64,000 bases of DNA from Streptomyces sp. 2114.4. Lineage in GTDB: Bacteria; Actinomycetota; Actinomycetes; Streptomycetales; Streptomycetaceae. The translations under genes and the position numbers were made by a program. The stretch's first letter is position 1. Each line of letters begins with the position of its first letter. Location: contig NZ_FYEY01000001.1 of NCBI RefSeq assembly GCF_900187385.1, positions 558,001 through 622,000 of the forward strand, written 5' to 3'. The notes below the pieces were generated by a model. It had not been told where the DNA came from. It did not search any database and saw only the letters and a program-made list of their open reading frames with translations. This document shows, one piece after another, positions 55,085 to 64,000 of this stretch.

Positions 55085-57049
55085 TCAGCCGACGTGGACG
55101 CGGGGGCGCCGGTCGCGGTCGGGTTCGGCCTCGCGCAGGACTTCACGGGTGACGGGAGCGACTTCCCCCTGTCCGAAGAGGAAGAAGCGGAGGAACTGGG
55201 CGAACGGGTTGCCCTCGGTCCACTCGAAGTAGATGTGCGGCCGCGCTCCGGTGGCGTCGCGTACGTGCAGCAGCAGCGCGGCCAGGGCGTTGGAGATGGT
55301 GGAGCTTTCGAGGGCGAGCACCCGGAAGCGGCCGTGCATGACCTCGCCGCGTACCCGTAGTTCGCTCTCGAACTCGGACGGGTCGCCGACGGTGACCTCG
55401 ACGAAGATGAAGTCGTCGTCGACCGGGAGGTCGTTGTCGGTGCGGATCTGCTGGAGCTTGTCGCGGTATTCGGCCAGATCGCGCTGGTCGGGCTCGTTGG
55501 CGATGAAGCGGATCTTGCGGTGGGCGGCGTCGTGGATGAACCGTTCGGCCGTCTCGTCGAGCACGACGCTGGTCACCCGCAGCTCGAAGGCGCGGGCGAG
55601 GCGGGAGAGGAACGACAGCAGGATGATCCCGGCGATGAAGCAGGCACCGATCTTCACTCCGTCGGGGCGCTCGACGACATTCGCCACGGTGGTGTAGAGG
55701 AACACCACGGAGATCACCGCGAAGCCGATCGTCCAGCCCCGCTCGCGGGCGCGCCGTGCGGTGATGGTCACCGCGATCGCGGCGGAGCTGATCAGGACCA
55801 GGACGCCGGTGGCGTAGGCGCCGCCCTGGGCGTCCACATCCGCGTCGAAGATCCAGGTCACCAGGAAGGCGACCAGGGTGAAGACCAGCACCATCGGGCG
55901 CACCGCGCGGGCCCAGTGGGGGGCCATGCCGTAGCGCGGCAGGTATTGCGGCATGAGGTTCAGCAGGCCGGCCATCGCCGAGGCGCCGGCGAACCAGAGG
56001 ATGGCGATGGTGGAGACGTCGTAGACCGTGCCGAAGGCGGAGCCCAGATACTCGTGGGCCAGGTAGGCCAGGGCGCGTCCGTTGGCGGGCCCGCCGGGCC
56101 GGAACGCCGGCTCGGGGATGAGCAGGGTCGTGAGGAAGCTGGTGATGATGAGGAAGACGCTCATGATCACGGCGGCGGTGGTGAGCAGCTTCTTCGCGCC
56201 CCGGATGCGCCCGGTGGGACGCTCCTCGGTGTCGTCGGGGTCTCCCTCGATATGGGGCATGACGGCCACGCCGGTCTCGAACCCGGACAGGCCCAGGGCC
56301 AGCTTCGGGAAGACCAGCAGGGCCACGCCGACCATCGCCAGGGCGCTGCCGTGCTCGGTGGTCAGGGCATGGGACCAGTCGGTGACGACATGGGGCGCGG
56401 TGGCCACATGCCAGACTCCGGCGAGGACCACCACCACATTGAGCCCCAGGTAGAGGCCCACGAGGACGAGGGCCACCCCGATGGCCTCCAGGAAGCCCTT
56501 GAGGAACACCGCGCCCAGCAGCGCGATCAGGACCAGCGTGATGACCAGCCGGCCGTTCTGCAGGGCGCTGGTGAGGTGCGGGTTCTCCACCAGGTGGGTG
56601 GCGGCGTCGGCGGCCGACAGGGTGATGGTGATCAGGAAGTCGGTGGCCGCGAACCCCAGCAGGGTCAGCACGAACAGCTTGCCCTTCCAGAAGGACAGCA
56701 GCCGCTCCAGCATGGCGATCGAGCCCTGGCCGTGCGGGCTCTCCCGGGCCACCCGCCGGTACACCGGCAGCGCGCCGGCCAGCGTCACCAGGACCAGGAC
56801 GAGGGTGGCGACCGGCGACAGCACGCCCGCGGCCAGGGCGGCGATGCCCGGCTGATAGCCGAGTGTCGAGAAGTAGTCGACTCCGGTCAGGCACATGACC
56901 CGCCACCACCGCTGTCCACGGTGGGCGCTCTGGGCACCCGCGTGCGGCCCGGGGTGGTGCTTGGCCATGTCGGCCAGGCCCTCCAGCATCCATGCGCGCA
57001 GGCGATGCCGTGCTGCGGCCCGGGGAGGAGAACCGGCGGAGGCGGCCAT
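55085..57049 (-). CDS. APC-family amino acid/cation permease with C-terminal cytoplasmic domain
   Basis: A 654-residue transporter with about twelve membrane helices (about 45-475), starting after a 50-residue basic N-terminus. The first helix motif [20 protein letters not shown] contains the substrate-binding GYxPG-type loop of APC proteins. Residues 480-654 are soluble, with [20 protein letters not shown] and a [20 protein letters not shown] region. Substrate unknown. It is convergent with the methyltransferase gene. Confidence 0.9.
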   Translation of the reverse strand: MAASAGSPPRAAARHRLRAWMLEGLADMAKHHPGPHAGAQSAHRGQRWWRVMCLTGVDYFSTLGYQPGIAALAAGVLSPVATLVLVLVTLAGALPVYRRVARESPHGQGSIAMLERLLSFWKGKLFVLTLLGFAATDFLITITLSAADAATHLVENPHLTSALQNGRLVITLVLIALLGAVFLKGFLEAIGVALVLVGLYLGLNVVVVLAGVWHVATAPHVVTDWSHALTTEHGSALAMVGVALLVFPKLALGLSGFETGVAVMPHIEGDPDDTEERPTGRIRGAKKLLTTAAVIMSVFLIITSFLTTLLIPEPAFRPGGPANGRALAYLAHEYLGSAFGTVYDVSTIAILWFAGASAMAGLLNLMPQYLPRYGMAPHWARAVRPMVLVFTLVAFLVTWIFDADVDAQGGAYATGVLVLISSAAIAVTITARRARERGWTIGFAVISVVFLYTTVANVVERPDGVKIGACFIAGIILLSFLSRLARAFELRVTSVVLDETAERFIHDAAHRKIRFIANEPDQRDLAEYRDKLQQIRTDNDLPVDDDFIFVEVTVGDPSEFESELRVRGEVMHGRFRVLALESSTISNALAALLLHVRDATGARPHIYFEWTEGNPFAQFLRFFLFGQGEVAPVTREVLREAEPDRDRRPRVHVG

Positions 57050-57190
57050 CGTGTGCTCCTGTCGTACCGCGAAGGGGGCCGGCCATTGACGGGACGGCCA
57101 CGTCAGCGTACGGAGGCGGGGCGTCGTCGCCGTGGTGTTCGGCGGTGTGGCGCGTTCGTGTCCCCGGGGACCGGGACGGCGGGCGGGCGT

Positions 57191-57967
57191 TCAGGCGGGA
57201 AGCGCGGCTCCCTGACGGGACGGCTTTCCGGTGAGGTGGTGCACGTACTCGCGCGCCAGACGGAATCCCGCGGTCCAGGCGAGGAGCCGGCTGGGACGGT
57301 GGTCGCGGGAGCAGGTCCAGCTCGGGACGTGGCCGCGGGTGGCGACGTCCCGGCACAGGGCGGCCACACAGGCCAGGGCCAGGCGCTGACGGCGGTGGCC
57401 GGGCGCGGTGAAACAGGCGAGGTCTTCGTACCGGGTGCCCTGGAAGTACGTACAGGCAACGGCGAGGACGTCCCCCTCCCGGAAGGCGGCCCAGCCGAAC
57501 CCGGAAGCGGCGAGAGGCGCCGGGCCGCCCCAGCTCGCATGGAGCCACGCCGCATCCGGGGTGAGGGCGGCCAGCGCCGGGGCATCCTCCGCCGTCAGCC
57601 GACGCACCGTCACCCTGTCCGGGACGCGCGGCACCGGTACGGGCACCCGGTGCAGATACAGCATTCGCTCCCAGGGCACGACCAGGTCGAAGGCGATGCC
57701 CAGCGCGGGCAGGAAGCGGGCGGGGGCCTGCACATAGTGCGCGCCGAAGACGGCGAGGGCATCGGGGGCCAGCGCGCCCGGGTCGCCGCGGAGCAGGACG
57801 TGGTCCGCGCAGGCCACGGCCAGGGCGCGCGGAGCGGTGGCCCGGTCGGCCCACCAGCGGCCGGTGCCGAAGGCCCGTACGTGTTCGGGCAGCGCGGCCG
57901 CCCCGGGGGAGCCGGCCGGGAACCAGCCGGTGAGCGGGGGAAGTTGGTCCGGGGCGAGTTCGATCAC
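57191..57967 (-). CDS. GNAT-fold acetyltransferase
   Basis: A 258-residue protein whose C-terminal half is a GNAT domain (VTVRRLTAEDAPALAALTPD, FREGDVLAVACTYF, then ACFTAPGHRRQRLALACVAA with the acetyl-CoA loop, and SRLLAWTAGFRLAREYVHHL). The N-terminal half is the extra domain found in GNAT_acetyltran-type proteins. The acceptor is unknown. ATG at 57967. Confidence 0.85.
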   Translation of the reverse strand: MIELAPDQLPPLTGWFPAGSPGAAALPEHVRAFGTGRWWADRATAPRALAVACADHVLLRGDPGALAPDALAVFGAHYVQAPARFLPALGIAFDLVVPWERMLYLHRVPVPVPRVPDRVTVRRLTAEDAPALAALTPDAAWLHASWGGPAPLAASGFGWAAFREGDVLAVACTYFQGTRYEDLACFTAPGHRRQRLALACVAALCRDVATRGHVPSWTCSRDHRPSRLLAWTAGFRLAREYVHHLTGKPSRQGAALPA

Positions 57968-58297
57968 TGGGTTCCATCCCGTCGGCGGAGGCGGGAGCGG
58001 CCACCGGCCGAGGCCGGACCGGCCCTCAGGACACTAGGAGAGGTGGGGGCGAAGGGGGCGCAGCCTCTCTCGGGAAGGGCGCTGCGTACTCCGAACGGAC
58101 GCACCGGGGCCCGAGGCGTACGGCACGGCAGGAGACACGACAGGGAGGACGACAGGAGGACGACGAGGAGTGCAGCGTGTCGCCGAGGGGATCCGCTCGG
58201 TGACCCCTTCGGCGGCGGCTGGATTCCTGGGAGTGGTGTGCCAGAGTGGAGGTGGACGGGCGCCGCGGTCGATGGGTGGGAGAGAGGGCGGCCTGTC
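57968..58297. other. 330-bp divergent intergenic region
   Basis: This lies between the GNAT gene (minus) and the PAS-GAF-PP2C gene (plus) and should hold both promoters. GAGGACGACAGGAGGACGAC at 58150-58169 is a short purine-rich repeat. I see no further gene. Confidence 0.4.
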
Positions 58298-60481
58298 ATG
58301 TCCCTACAGCCGGATCGCCTCGGCGCGGTCACCACTCATCCCCGGTCCCCGTCCCGGCGGACCGAGGAATATGAGGACCTGTTCGCTCAGGCTCCGGTGA
58401 TCTTCGTTGCGCTGGGCGGCCCCTCCCATCTGCTGGAGGCGGCGAATCCGGCGTTCTTCGAGGCGTTCGGCGGCGGCCGTACGCAGAGCGGCGCACCGAT
58501 CGGCGAGGTGATTCCGGAGCTGGGCCCGCAGGGCGTGCTGGACCGGCTCGATGCGGTGTACCGCACCGGCACCACGTTCCGGGCCCGTGGCGCGCGGCTG
58601 GTGCTCGGTGCGCCGGGGAAGGAGCGGGAGGGCTTCTTCGACTTCACCTACGAGCCCCGCCGGGACGCGGTGGGCGAGGTCGACGGGGTGATCGTGATCG
58701 CGGTGGAGACCACCGTCCACCACCATGCCCAGCTCCTCGCGTCCGAGCAGCGCCTCCTGCTGGAGCAGATCGCCCGCGAAGCCCCGCTGGGCAGCATTCT
58801 GACCGGTATGGCCCGGGCGATCGAGGAGCTGTCGCCGGACTTGATCGTCTCGGTGCTGCTGGCCGATCGCGACGGCCGGCAGCTGCGGCACGGCACCGGT
58901 CCGAGCCTGCCCGCCTTCTACAACGAGGCGATCGACGGGATCGCCATCGGTGCGGACGTGGGCTCGTGCGGCACGGCCGCGTATCTGCGGGTGCCGGTGA
59001 CCGTCACCGATATCGCCACCGATCACCGGTGGAAGGGCTATCGGGAGCTGGCGGAGCGGGCCGGGCTCGCGGCGTGCTGGTCCACCCCGATCCTGGGGAC
59101 GGACGACCGGCTGCTGGGAACCTTTGCGATGTACCACCGTGCCCCCAAGGCCCCCGAGGAGACGGACCTGGCCCTCAGTGCCGCGTTCGCCCGGATCGCC
59201 GCACTGGCCATCGAGCGCCACCACGCCCTGGAGGCGGAACGCGCCGCCCAGGAGCGGGAGCGGGAGGCCCGAGAGGACCTGGCCTTCGTGCTGGACGCCA
59301 GCACGGCCATCACCCGCGAGCCGCACTACGCGGACTGCCTGCAGCGCCTGGCCCGGCTGACCGTACCGACCCTGGCCCCGCTGTGCAGCGTCCATGTGCT
59401 GGAGGACGGCCGGACCCGGCGGATCGCGGTGGCCGCCGCCACCCCGGCCGAGGAAGACCTCCTCGCCTCCCCGGTGCTCACCGGACAGGTCGACCGGGCG
59501 GTGGCCCGCGTCCTGGCCTCGGGCGCCACGGAGACCAGTCGCCCGGCGGCCTCGCCCGGCGACCCTCCCGGGCCGCCCGGCGTCACCGGTTACGTCAGCG
59601 TCCCGCTGGCGACCCGCGGCCGCACCTTCGGCGTACTGACCCTCCTGGCCACCGACCGGCCGCTGGACGGCCATGCCGTCGCCCTCGCCGAGGAGCTGGC
59701 CCGCCGGGCCGCCTCCAGTGCCGACAACGCCCACCAGTTCAGCGACCGCGTCCAGCTGGCCCGCGATCTGCAGGCCGGGCTGCTGCCTCCCGAGCTGCCC
59801 AGGATTCCCGGTGCCGATCTGGCGGCGTACTACCATCCCGCCGGCGAAGGGCCGGAGGTCGGCGGCGACTTCTACGATGTCTTCCCGCTCCCCGACGACC
59901 GCTGGGCGTTCATGATCGGCGATGTCTGCGGGCGCGGCGCACTGGCCGCCACCACCACCGGCATGGTCCGCCACACCGCACGCGCCGCCGCGCGTCTGCT
60001 GCACGATCCGGCGGACGTGGTCGCCGCCATCAACGACGCGCTCACCGGGAGCCCGCTCGACGAGGACCACTTCGTCTCCCTCGTCTACGGCGAACTGCGG
60101 CACACCCCGTCGCACCTCGCACTGGAGCTGATCCGGGCCGGTCATGTACCGCCGCTCGTGCGCCGCACCGACGGCACCGTCGAGCATGTGGTCCAGTCGG
60201 GCCTGCTCCTGGGGATCAGCCCGGAATTCCACGGCGCCTGCTGCCGGCTCGACCTCGCGCCGGGCGACAGCCTGGTGCTGGTCACCGACGGCATCACCGA
60301 GGCCCGCTCCGCCACCGGCGAGTTCTTCGACGAACACCGCCTGGCCGATGCCCTTCTCGCCCTCCCCGGCACGGCGTCCGGTGCCGCCGGTCTCATCGAG
60401 GCCGTCCATGCCGCGGTGACCGCCTTCGCGGGCCGGTCCACCCCCGATGACCAGGCCGCTCTGGTGCTCACCGCCACCTGA
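58298..60481 (+). CDS. PAS-GAF-GAF-PP2C (SpoIIE-type) phosphatase
   Basis: A 727-residue signalling phosphatase. It has a PAS domain (about 22-145, LFAQAPVIFVALGGPSHLLE), a GAF domain (about 150-315, ADVGSCGTAAYLRVPVTVTD), a second GAF-like domain (about 330-480) and a PP2C/SpoIIE domain (about 490-727) with ARDLQAGLLPPELPRIPGAD, GGDFYDVF, MIGDVCGRGALAATTTG and LVLVTDGITEARS. It probably dephosphorylates an anti-anti-sigma factor. It is unrelated in sensor content to the phosphatase at 5984. The frame is open far upstream only because it runs antisense to the permease. Confidence 0.9.
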   Translation: MSLQPDRLGAVTTHPRSPSRRTEEYEDLFAQAPVIFVALGGPSHLLEAANPAFFEAFGGGRTQSGAPIGEVIPELGPQGVLDRLDAVYRTGTTFRARGARLVLGAPGKEREGFFDFTYEPRRDAVGEVDGVIVIAVETTVHHHAQLLASEQRLLLEQIAREAPLGSILTGMARAIEELSPDLIVSVLLADRDGRQLRHGTGPSLPAFYNEAIDGIAIGADVGSCGTAAYLRVPVTVTDIATDHRWKGYRELAERAGLAACWSTPILGTDDRLLGTFAMYHRAPKAPEETDLALSAAFARIAALAIERHHALEAERAAQEREREAREDLAFVLDASTAITREPHYADCLQRLARLTVPTLAPLCSVHVLEDGRTRRIAVAAATPAEEDLLASPVLTGQVDRAVARVLASGATETSRPAASPGDPPGPPGVTGYVSVPLATRGRTFGVLTLLATDRPLDGHAVALAEELARRAASSADNAHQFSDRVQLARDLQAGLLPPELPRIPGADLAAYYHPAGEGPEVGGDFYDVFPLPDDRWAFMIGDVCGRGALAATTTGMVRHTARAAARLLHDPADVVAAINDALTGSPLDEDHFVSLVYGELRHTPSHLALELIRAGHVPPLVRRTDGTVEHVVQSGLLLGISPEFHGACCRLDLAPGDSLVLVTDGITEARSATGEFFDEHRLADALLALPGTASGAAGLIEAVHAAVTAFAGRSTPDDQAALVLTAT

Positions 60482-60598
60482 GGCCCGGCCCGGCGCCGGC
60501 CGGCCGGCGCGGACGGGGCCCGGCCCCACCGGCCCCCGGGGCCACAAAGGCCCGTTCTCCCTCTGCCCTTCGCCGCGCACCGTGCCTATTTTGGCTCC

Positions 60599-61777
60599 AT
60601 GGATCCCGTGCCGCGTACCTCCCCCGACGACCCCAACCCGCTGCGCCGGCTCTCCCTGGACGCACTGCGGCGGCGTACGAGTATGAAGTGGCGTACCTAC
60701 CCGGACGATGTGCTGCCGCTGTGGGTGGCGGAGATGGATGTGCCGCTCGCCGAACCGGTCGCCGCGGCGATCACGGAGGCGGTCGCGCTCGGCGACACCG
60801 GCTACCCGACGGGCACCGCGTACGCCCGGGCGCTGGCCGGTTTCGCACGGACGCGGTGGGGCTGGGACGGGCTCGTGGTGGACCGTACGGCGATCGTGCC
60901 CGATGTGATGCTGGGCATCGTCGAAGTGCTGAAGCTGCTCACCGGGCCGGGAGACCCGGTGGTCGTCAACTGCCCCGTCTATCCGCCGTTCTACCAGTTC
61001 GTGACGCATATGGACCGGCGCGTGGTGGAAGCGCCGCTGGGAGCGGACCTGCGGATCGATTTCACGGCGCTGGAGGGAGCCTTCCGGCACGCCGTCGCGG
61101 ACGGGGGCCGCGCCGCGTACCTGTTGTGCAGCCCGCACAATCCCACCGGCACCGTGCACGGCGCCGAGGAACTGTCCGCGGTCGCGGCGCTCGCGGACAG
61201 GTACGGCGTACGGGTCGTCGCCGACGAGATCCACGCCCCGGTGGTGGCCCCGGACGCCGGGTTCGTGCCCTACCTGAGCGTGCCGGGGGCGGAGTCGGGG
61301 CTGTCGCTGATGTCGGCGTCCAAGGCATGGAACCTCGCCGGTCTCAAGGCCGCACTCGCCCTCGCCGGACCCGGCGCTGCCGACGATCTGGCCCGTCTCC
61401 CGGAGGAGGTCAGCCACGGCCCCAGCCACCTCGGCATCATCGCCCACACGGCCGCCCTGCGGGACGGCGGCGACTGGCTCGACGCGGTGCTCCGCGGCCT
61501 CGACGACAACCGCCGGCTGCTCGACGGCCTGCTGGCCGAACGGCTCCCCGCGGTCCGCTACCGCCCTGCCGCCGGGACCTATCTCGCCTGGCTCGACTGC
61601 CGTCCGCTCGGCCTCGGTGACGATCCCGCCGCGGTCTTCCTCGCCCGCGGCCGGGTCGCGCTCAGTCCCGGTGCCGGCTTCGGCACCGGCGGCGCGGGGC
61701 ACGTCCGGCTCAACCTGGCGACCTCACCCGAGCTGCTGACCGAGGCCGTACGGCGGATGGCCGTCGCACTGGCCTGA
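60599..61777 (+). CDS. MalY/PatB-type PLP-dependent aminotransferase (cystathionine beta-lyase-like)
   Basis: A 392-residue fold-type I PLP enzyme. The early motif [20 protein letters not shown] and the PLP lysine K242 in [16 protein letters not shown] are typical of MalY/PatB C-S lyases, as are [16 protein letters not shown] and [10 protein letters not shown]. It probably cleaves cystathionine or related C-S bonds to thiols, pyruvate and ammonia. No regulator domain is fused. Confidence 0.92.
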   Translation: MDPVPRTSPDDPNPLRRLSLDALRRRTSMKWRTYPDDVLPLWVAEMDVPLAEPVAAAITEAVALGDTGYPTGTAYARALAGFARTRWGWDGLVVDRTAIVPDVMLGIVEVLKLLTGPGDPVVVNCPVYPPFYQFVTHMDRRVVEAPLGADLRIDFTALEGAFRHAVADGGRAAYLLCSPHNPTGTVHGAEELSAVAALADRYGVRVVADEIHAPVVAPDAGFVPYLSVPGAESGLSLMSASKAWNLAGLKAALALAGPGAADDLARLPEEVSHGPSHLGIIAHTAALRDGGDWLDAVLRGLDDNRRLLDGLLAERLPAVRYRPAAGTYLAWLDCRPLGLGDDPAAVFLARGRVALSPGAGFGTGGAGHVRLNLATSPELLTEAVRRMAVALA

Positions 61778-61935
61778 CCACGGCACGGGCGGCGACTCCC
61801 GACGCCCCTCCCCCGCCGCCGTACGGAGCACGGACGCCGGTCCGCGCGGCCGGCCGCTGCGCCACCGCCCCTTCCCTGCACCGCATGTGAGGGGCCGTTT
61901 TTGGAATGCGGGGACTTTCTCCATACGATCCGGCG

Positions 61936-63207
61936 ATGATCACAAGAAAACGGCTGGCGGCCGGGGTGTGCGGCCTGCTGGCCGCGATGACCCTCGCGCT
62001 CGCCCCCACACCCGCCGGCGCCGATGAACCGGACGCCAAGCCTTCCCCCAAAGTCGAGTTGACGCTCGATGTCAGCGGCTCGATGCGGGCGCGCGACATC
62101 GACGGCCAGAGCCGGATGGCCGCGGCGAAACAGGCGTTCAACGAGGTGCTGGATGCCGTGCCGGACGAGGTCCAGCTCGGCATACGTACCCTCGGCGCCA
62201 ACTACCGCGGCGAGGACCGGAAAGTCGGCTGCAAAGACACCCGGCAGCTCTACCCGGTCGGGCCGCTGAACCGGACCGAGGCGAAGACCGCGGTGGCCAC
62301 GCTCAGCCCCACCGGCTGGACGCCCATCGGACCGGCTCTGCTGGGCGCGGCCGACGACCTCAAGGGCGGCGACGGCTCCCGCCGGATCGTCCTCATCACG
62401 GACGGCGAGGACACCTGCGCCCCGCTCGACCCCTGCCAGGTGGCGCGGGACATCGCCGCCAAGGGCATCCACCTCACCGTCGACACCCTCGGTCTGCTGC
62501 CGGACGCCAAGACCCGCAACCAGCTGAGCTGCATCGCCGAGGCGACCGGCGGAACCTACACCTCGGTACAGCACACCAAGGAACTCCGGGACCGGGTACA
62601 CCAGTTGGTGGACCGCGCGGCCCGTCCGGTGGTCACTCCGGTGGCGACCGAAGGGGCCCAGCAGTGCGCCGGTGCCCCGAAGCTCAAGCCCGGTCTCTAC
62701 ACCGACCGTGAGAAGTTCGCCGAGCACCGCTGGTACCGGGTGGACGTGCGGCCCGGCCAGGAATTGCGGGCCTCGGTGAGCATCGGCGCCGACCGTGCGG
62801 TCAACAACGACTACGGGGTCCTGCTGCGGGCCTCGACCGTGCACGGCAGGGAGATCGTCCGCGGTGCGGAGGCCGGCGACGGCCGGACGGATGTGATCTC
62901 CTCCGGGCTGCGCTACCCGAAGGCGCCGTCCGCCTCCTCGGATGACGACACATCCGCGGCGGAGACCGTCTGTCTGCAGGTCAGCAACTCCTTCTCGGCA
63001 CCCGCCTCGGTCAAGACCGACCCGGGCCTGCCCGTCGAGCTGACCGTCGACCTGGTGGACGGGCCCGATGACGCCTCCGACGCGGCCTTCTTCGGCCTCG
63101 GACACGGCTGGTGGCTGCTGGTCTCACTGGCCCTCGCCGGCCTGATCGCCGGCCTGTTGTGGGGCTGGATCTCCCGTTGGCGCGTGACCGTCTGGAGGAC
63201 CCGCTGA
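61936..63207 (+). CDS. Exported VWA-domain protein with C-terminal membrane anchor
   Basis: A 423-residue protein. A signal peptide (RLAAGVCGLLAAMTLALAPT) is followed by a von Willebrand A domain with the MIDAS motif D45-S47-S49 (LTLDVSGSM), and RIVLITDGEDTCAPLDPCQV. A beta-rich region follows, and a membrane helix near the C-terminus (WWLLVSLALAGLIAGLLWGW). It probably binds metal and a partner outside the cell. The stop overlaps the next gene (TGATG), which has a similar topology, so the two likely act as a pair. Confidence 0.9.
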   Translation: MITRKRLAAGVCGLLAAMTLALAPTPAGADEPDAKPSPKVELTLDVSGSMRARDIDGQSRMAAAKQAFNEVLDAVPDEVQLGIRTLGANYRGEDRKVGCKDTRQLYPVGPLNRTEAKTAVATLSPTGWTPIGPALLGAADDLKGGDGSRRIVLITDGEDTCAPLDPCQVARDIAAKGIHLTVDTLGLLPDAKTRNQLSCIAEATGGTYTSVQHTKELRDRVHQLVDRAARPVVTPVATEGAQQCAGAPKLKPGLYTDREKFAEHRWYRVDVRPGQELRASVSIGADRAVNNDYGVLLRASTVHGREIVRGAEAGDGRTDVISSGLRYPKAPSASSDDDTSAAETVCLQVSNSFSAPASVKTDPGLPVELTVDLVDGPDDASDAAFFGLGHGWWLLVSLALAGLIAGLLWGWISRWRVTVWRTR

Positions 63208-64000
63208 TGCGCACCCTACGCACCCTGACGACCGCTGTGCTGGCGGGCGCCGCCTTCTTCGGCACGGTGGGAACGGTCTTCGCCGACAGCCCGTCCCCCA
63301 GTCCGAGCACCAGCACGGACGGGGAGGCGCCGGCCCCGACGGAGGCCGGTACCTCGTTCCGTACGGCGACCGCCATCAGACCGGACCAGCGGGCCACGGC
63401 CGATGCGTCCACCGGCGACTACCTGTACTGGGTGCTGCCCGTGGACGCGGGGCAGCGCGCCACCGTCAAGGCCAAGGTCTCCCTCCCGCGGAGCGCCCGG
63501 CACGGCACGGCCACCTGGCAGCTCGATGTCTATGACGGGCTGCGCCGCCGTCAGGCGTGCCAGTACGGCGCCCAGACCAGGGCGGCGGCCCGGGATGCCG
63601 ATTCCGTCGAACTCTCCTGCACGCTGCGCACGGTCCGCGCCTGGGCAGAGCCGTGGGCGAACGATCCGCTGCCGGGCAGCTACTACGTACGCCTGACGGT
63701 GGTGGACCTGCCCAAGGACGACCTCGGTCTGCCGGTACACGCCGAGGTCGACGCCGCCCTCGCCGACCAGGGCGGCGCCCACGACGTGGACGGCACGCTC
63801 GCGGCTCCCCTGGTACCGGGCGCCTCCACCGCCTCACCCGAGGCCCAGGAGAGCGCCGCGCCCGGGAAGCCCGCCGCCCTGGGCGAACCGGACGGCGGGT
63901 GGTCGTCCGGCGGGTGGTCCGACCGCTGGCTCTGGACCGCGGCGGGCGGGCTGCTCGCCGCCTTCGGTGGCATCGCGGGCTACCGCTTCACTGCGGGCTC
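63207..64000 (+). CDS. Exported protein paired with the VWA protein (cut at right edge)
   Basis: At least 264 residues. A signal peptide (LTTAVLAGAAFFGTVGTVFA) is followed by a Ser/Pro/Thr-rich linker, a domain with SFRTATAIRPDQRATADAST and YLYWVLPVDAGQRATVKAKV, and a C-terminal hydrophobic segment beginning at WLWTAAGGLLAAFGGIAGYR. The end is outside the window. The ATG overlaps the stop of the VWA gene. I do not recognise a named family. Confidence 0.8.
   Translation, partial: MRTLRTLTTAVLAGAAFFGTVGTVFADSPSPSPSTSTDGEAPAPTEAGTSFRTATAIRPDQRATADASTGDYLYWVLPVDAGQRATVKAKVSLPRSARHGTATWQLDVYDGLRRRQACQYGAQTRAAARDADSVELSCTLRTVRAWAEPWANDPLPGSYYVRLTVVDLPKDDLGLPVHAEVDAALADQGGAHDVDGTLAAPLVPGASTASPEAQESAAPGKPAALGEPDGGWSSGGWSDRWLWTAAGGLLAAFGGIAGYRFTAG

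Noticed and set aside
55520..58297. Very long plus-strand open frame running into the PAS-GAF-PP2C gene
   Set aside because: It is antisense to the APC permease and GNAT genes, has no domain content and results from high G+C; the real gene begins at the ATG at 58298.

Overview
The window looks like a chromosomal segment of a Streptomyces or close relative. The evidence is very high G+C with GTG/TTG starts and GGAGG-type ribosome binding sites, gas vesicle loci with the actinomycete gene order gvpO-A-F-G-(Y-Z)-J-L-S-K, an RppA-type type III polyketide synthase beside a P450, and a 2-methylisoborneol (2-MIB)-type terpene operon with an encapsulin-like shell gene. I see no tRNA, rRNA, CRISPR array or intact transposase.

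Layout. 1-4050: end of a DUF817 membrane protein, then a complete minus-strand gas vesicle cluster (gvpO-A-F-G-J-L-S-K). 4228-9624: GMC oxidoreductase, PAS/PP2C phosphatase, a secreted protein and a polytopic membrane protein. 9674-13449 (minus): a membrane-anchored cytochrome b/molybdopterin oxidoreductase, a CBS-BON protein and a universal stress protein. 13853-16276: cold-shock protein, DEAD-box RNA helicase and a conserved small protein. 16407-17808: a GvpU-like protein, a VOC protein and a small hydrophilic protein. 18135-23455 (minus): secreted phosphoesterase, EfeB and EfeO, and an XRE-cupin regulator. 23811-26365: P450 plus type III PKS. 26824-29369: a dnaK-grpE pair. 29840-35855: a second gas vesicle cluster, this one with gvpY and gvpZ. 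36069-41853: a tiny membrane protein, a secreted cholesterol oxidase, CapA-like, and a GntR-TetR fusion regulator divergent from an FAD monooxygenase. 42317-48032: DUF4232 lipoprotein, a frameshifted secreted peptide gene, and a NarL-type two-component system with an ABC transporter, interrupted by a short anomalous segment. 48199-51323: EamA transporter/LysR divergent pair and an FhuF-like protein. 51608-55040: family-2B encapsulin-like shell, terpene synthase and GPP methyltransferase. 55085-64000: APC permease, GNAT, PAS-GAF-PP2C phosphatase, MalY-like aminotransferase and two VWA-type secreted/membrane proteins, the last cut by the window edge.

Themes. Two protein-shelled compartments are encoded within 55 kb: gas vesicles (twice) and an encapsulin terpene compartment. 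The second gas vesicle cluster contains adjacent overlapping genes whose products have oppositely charged low-complexity tails (GvpY basic, GvpZ acidic). The most informative smaller signals are the GntR-TetR fusion facing two unrelated palindromes, the altered Asp-rich motif of the terpene synthase, a one-base frameshift in a secreted peptide gene, and 14-bp direct repeats bracketing an 0.8-kb segment between a kinase and its response regulator.
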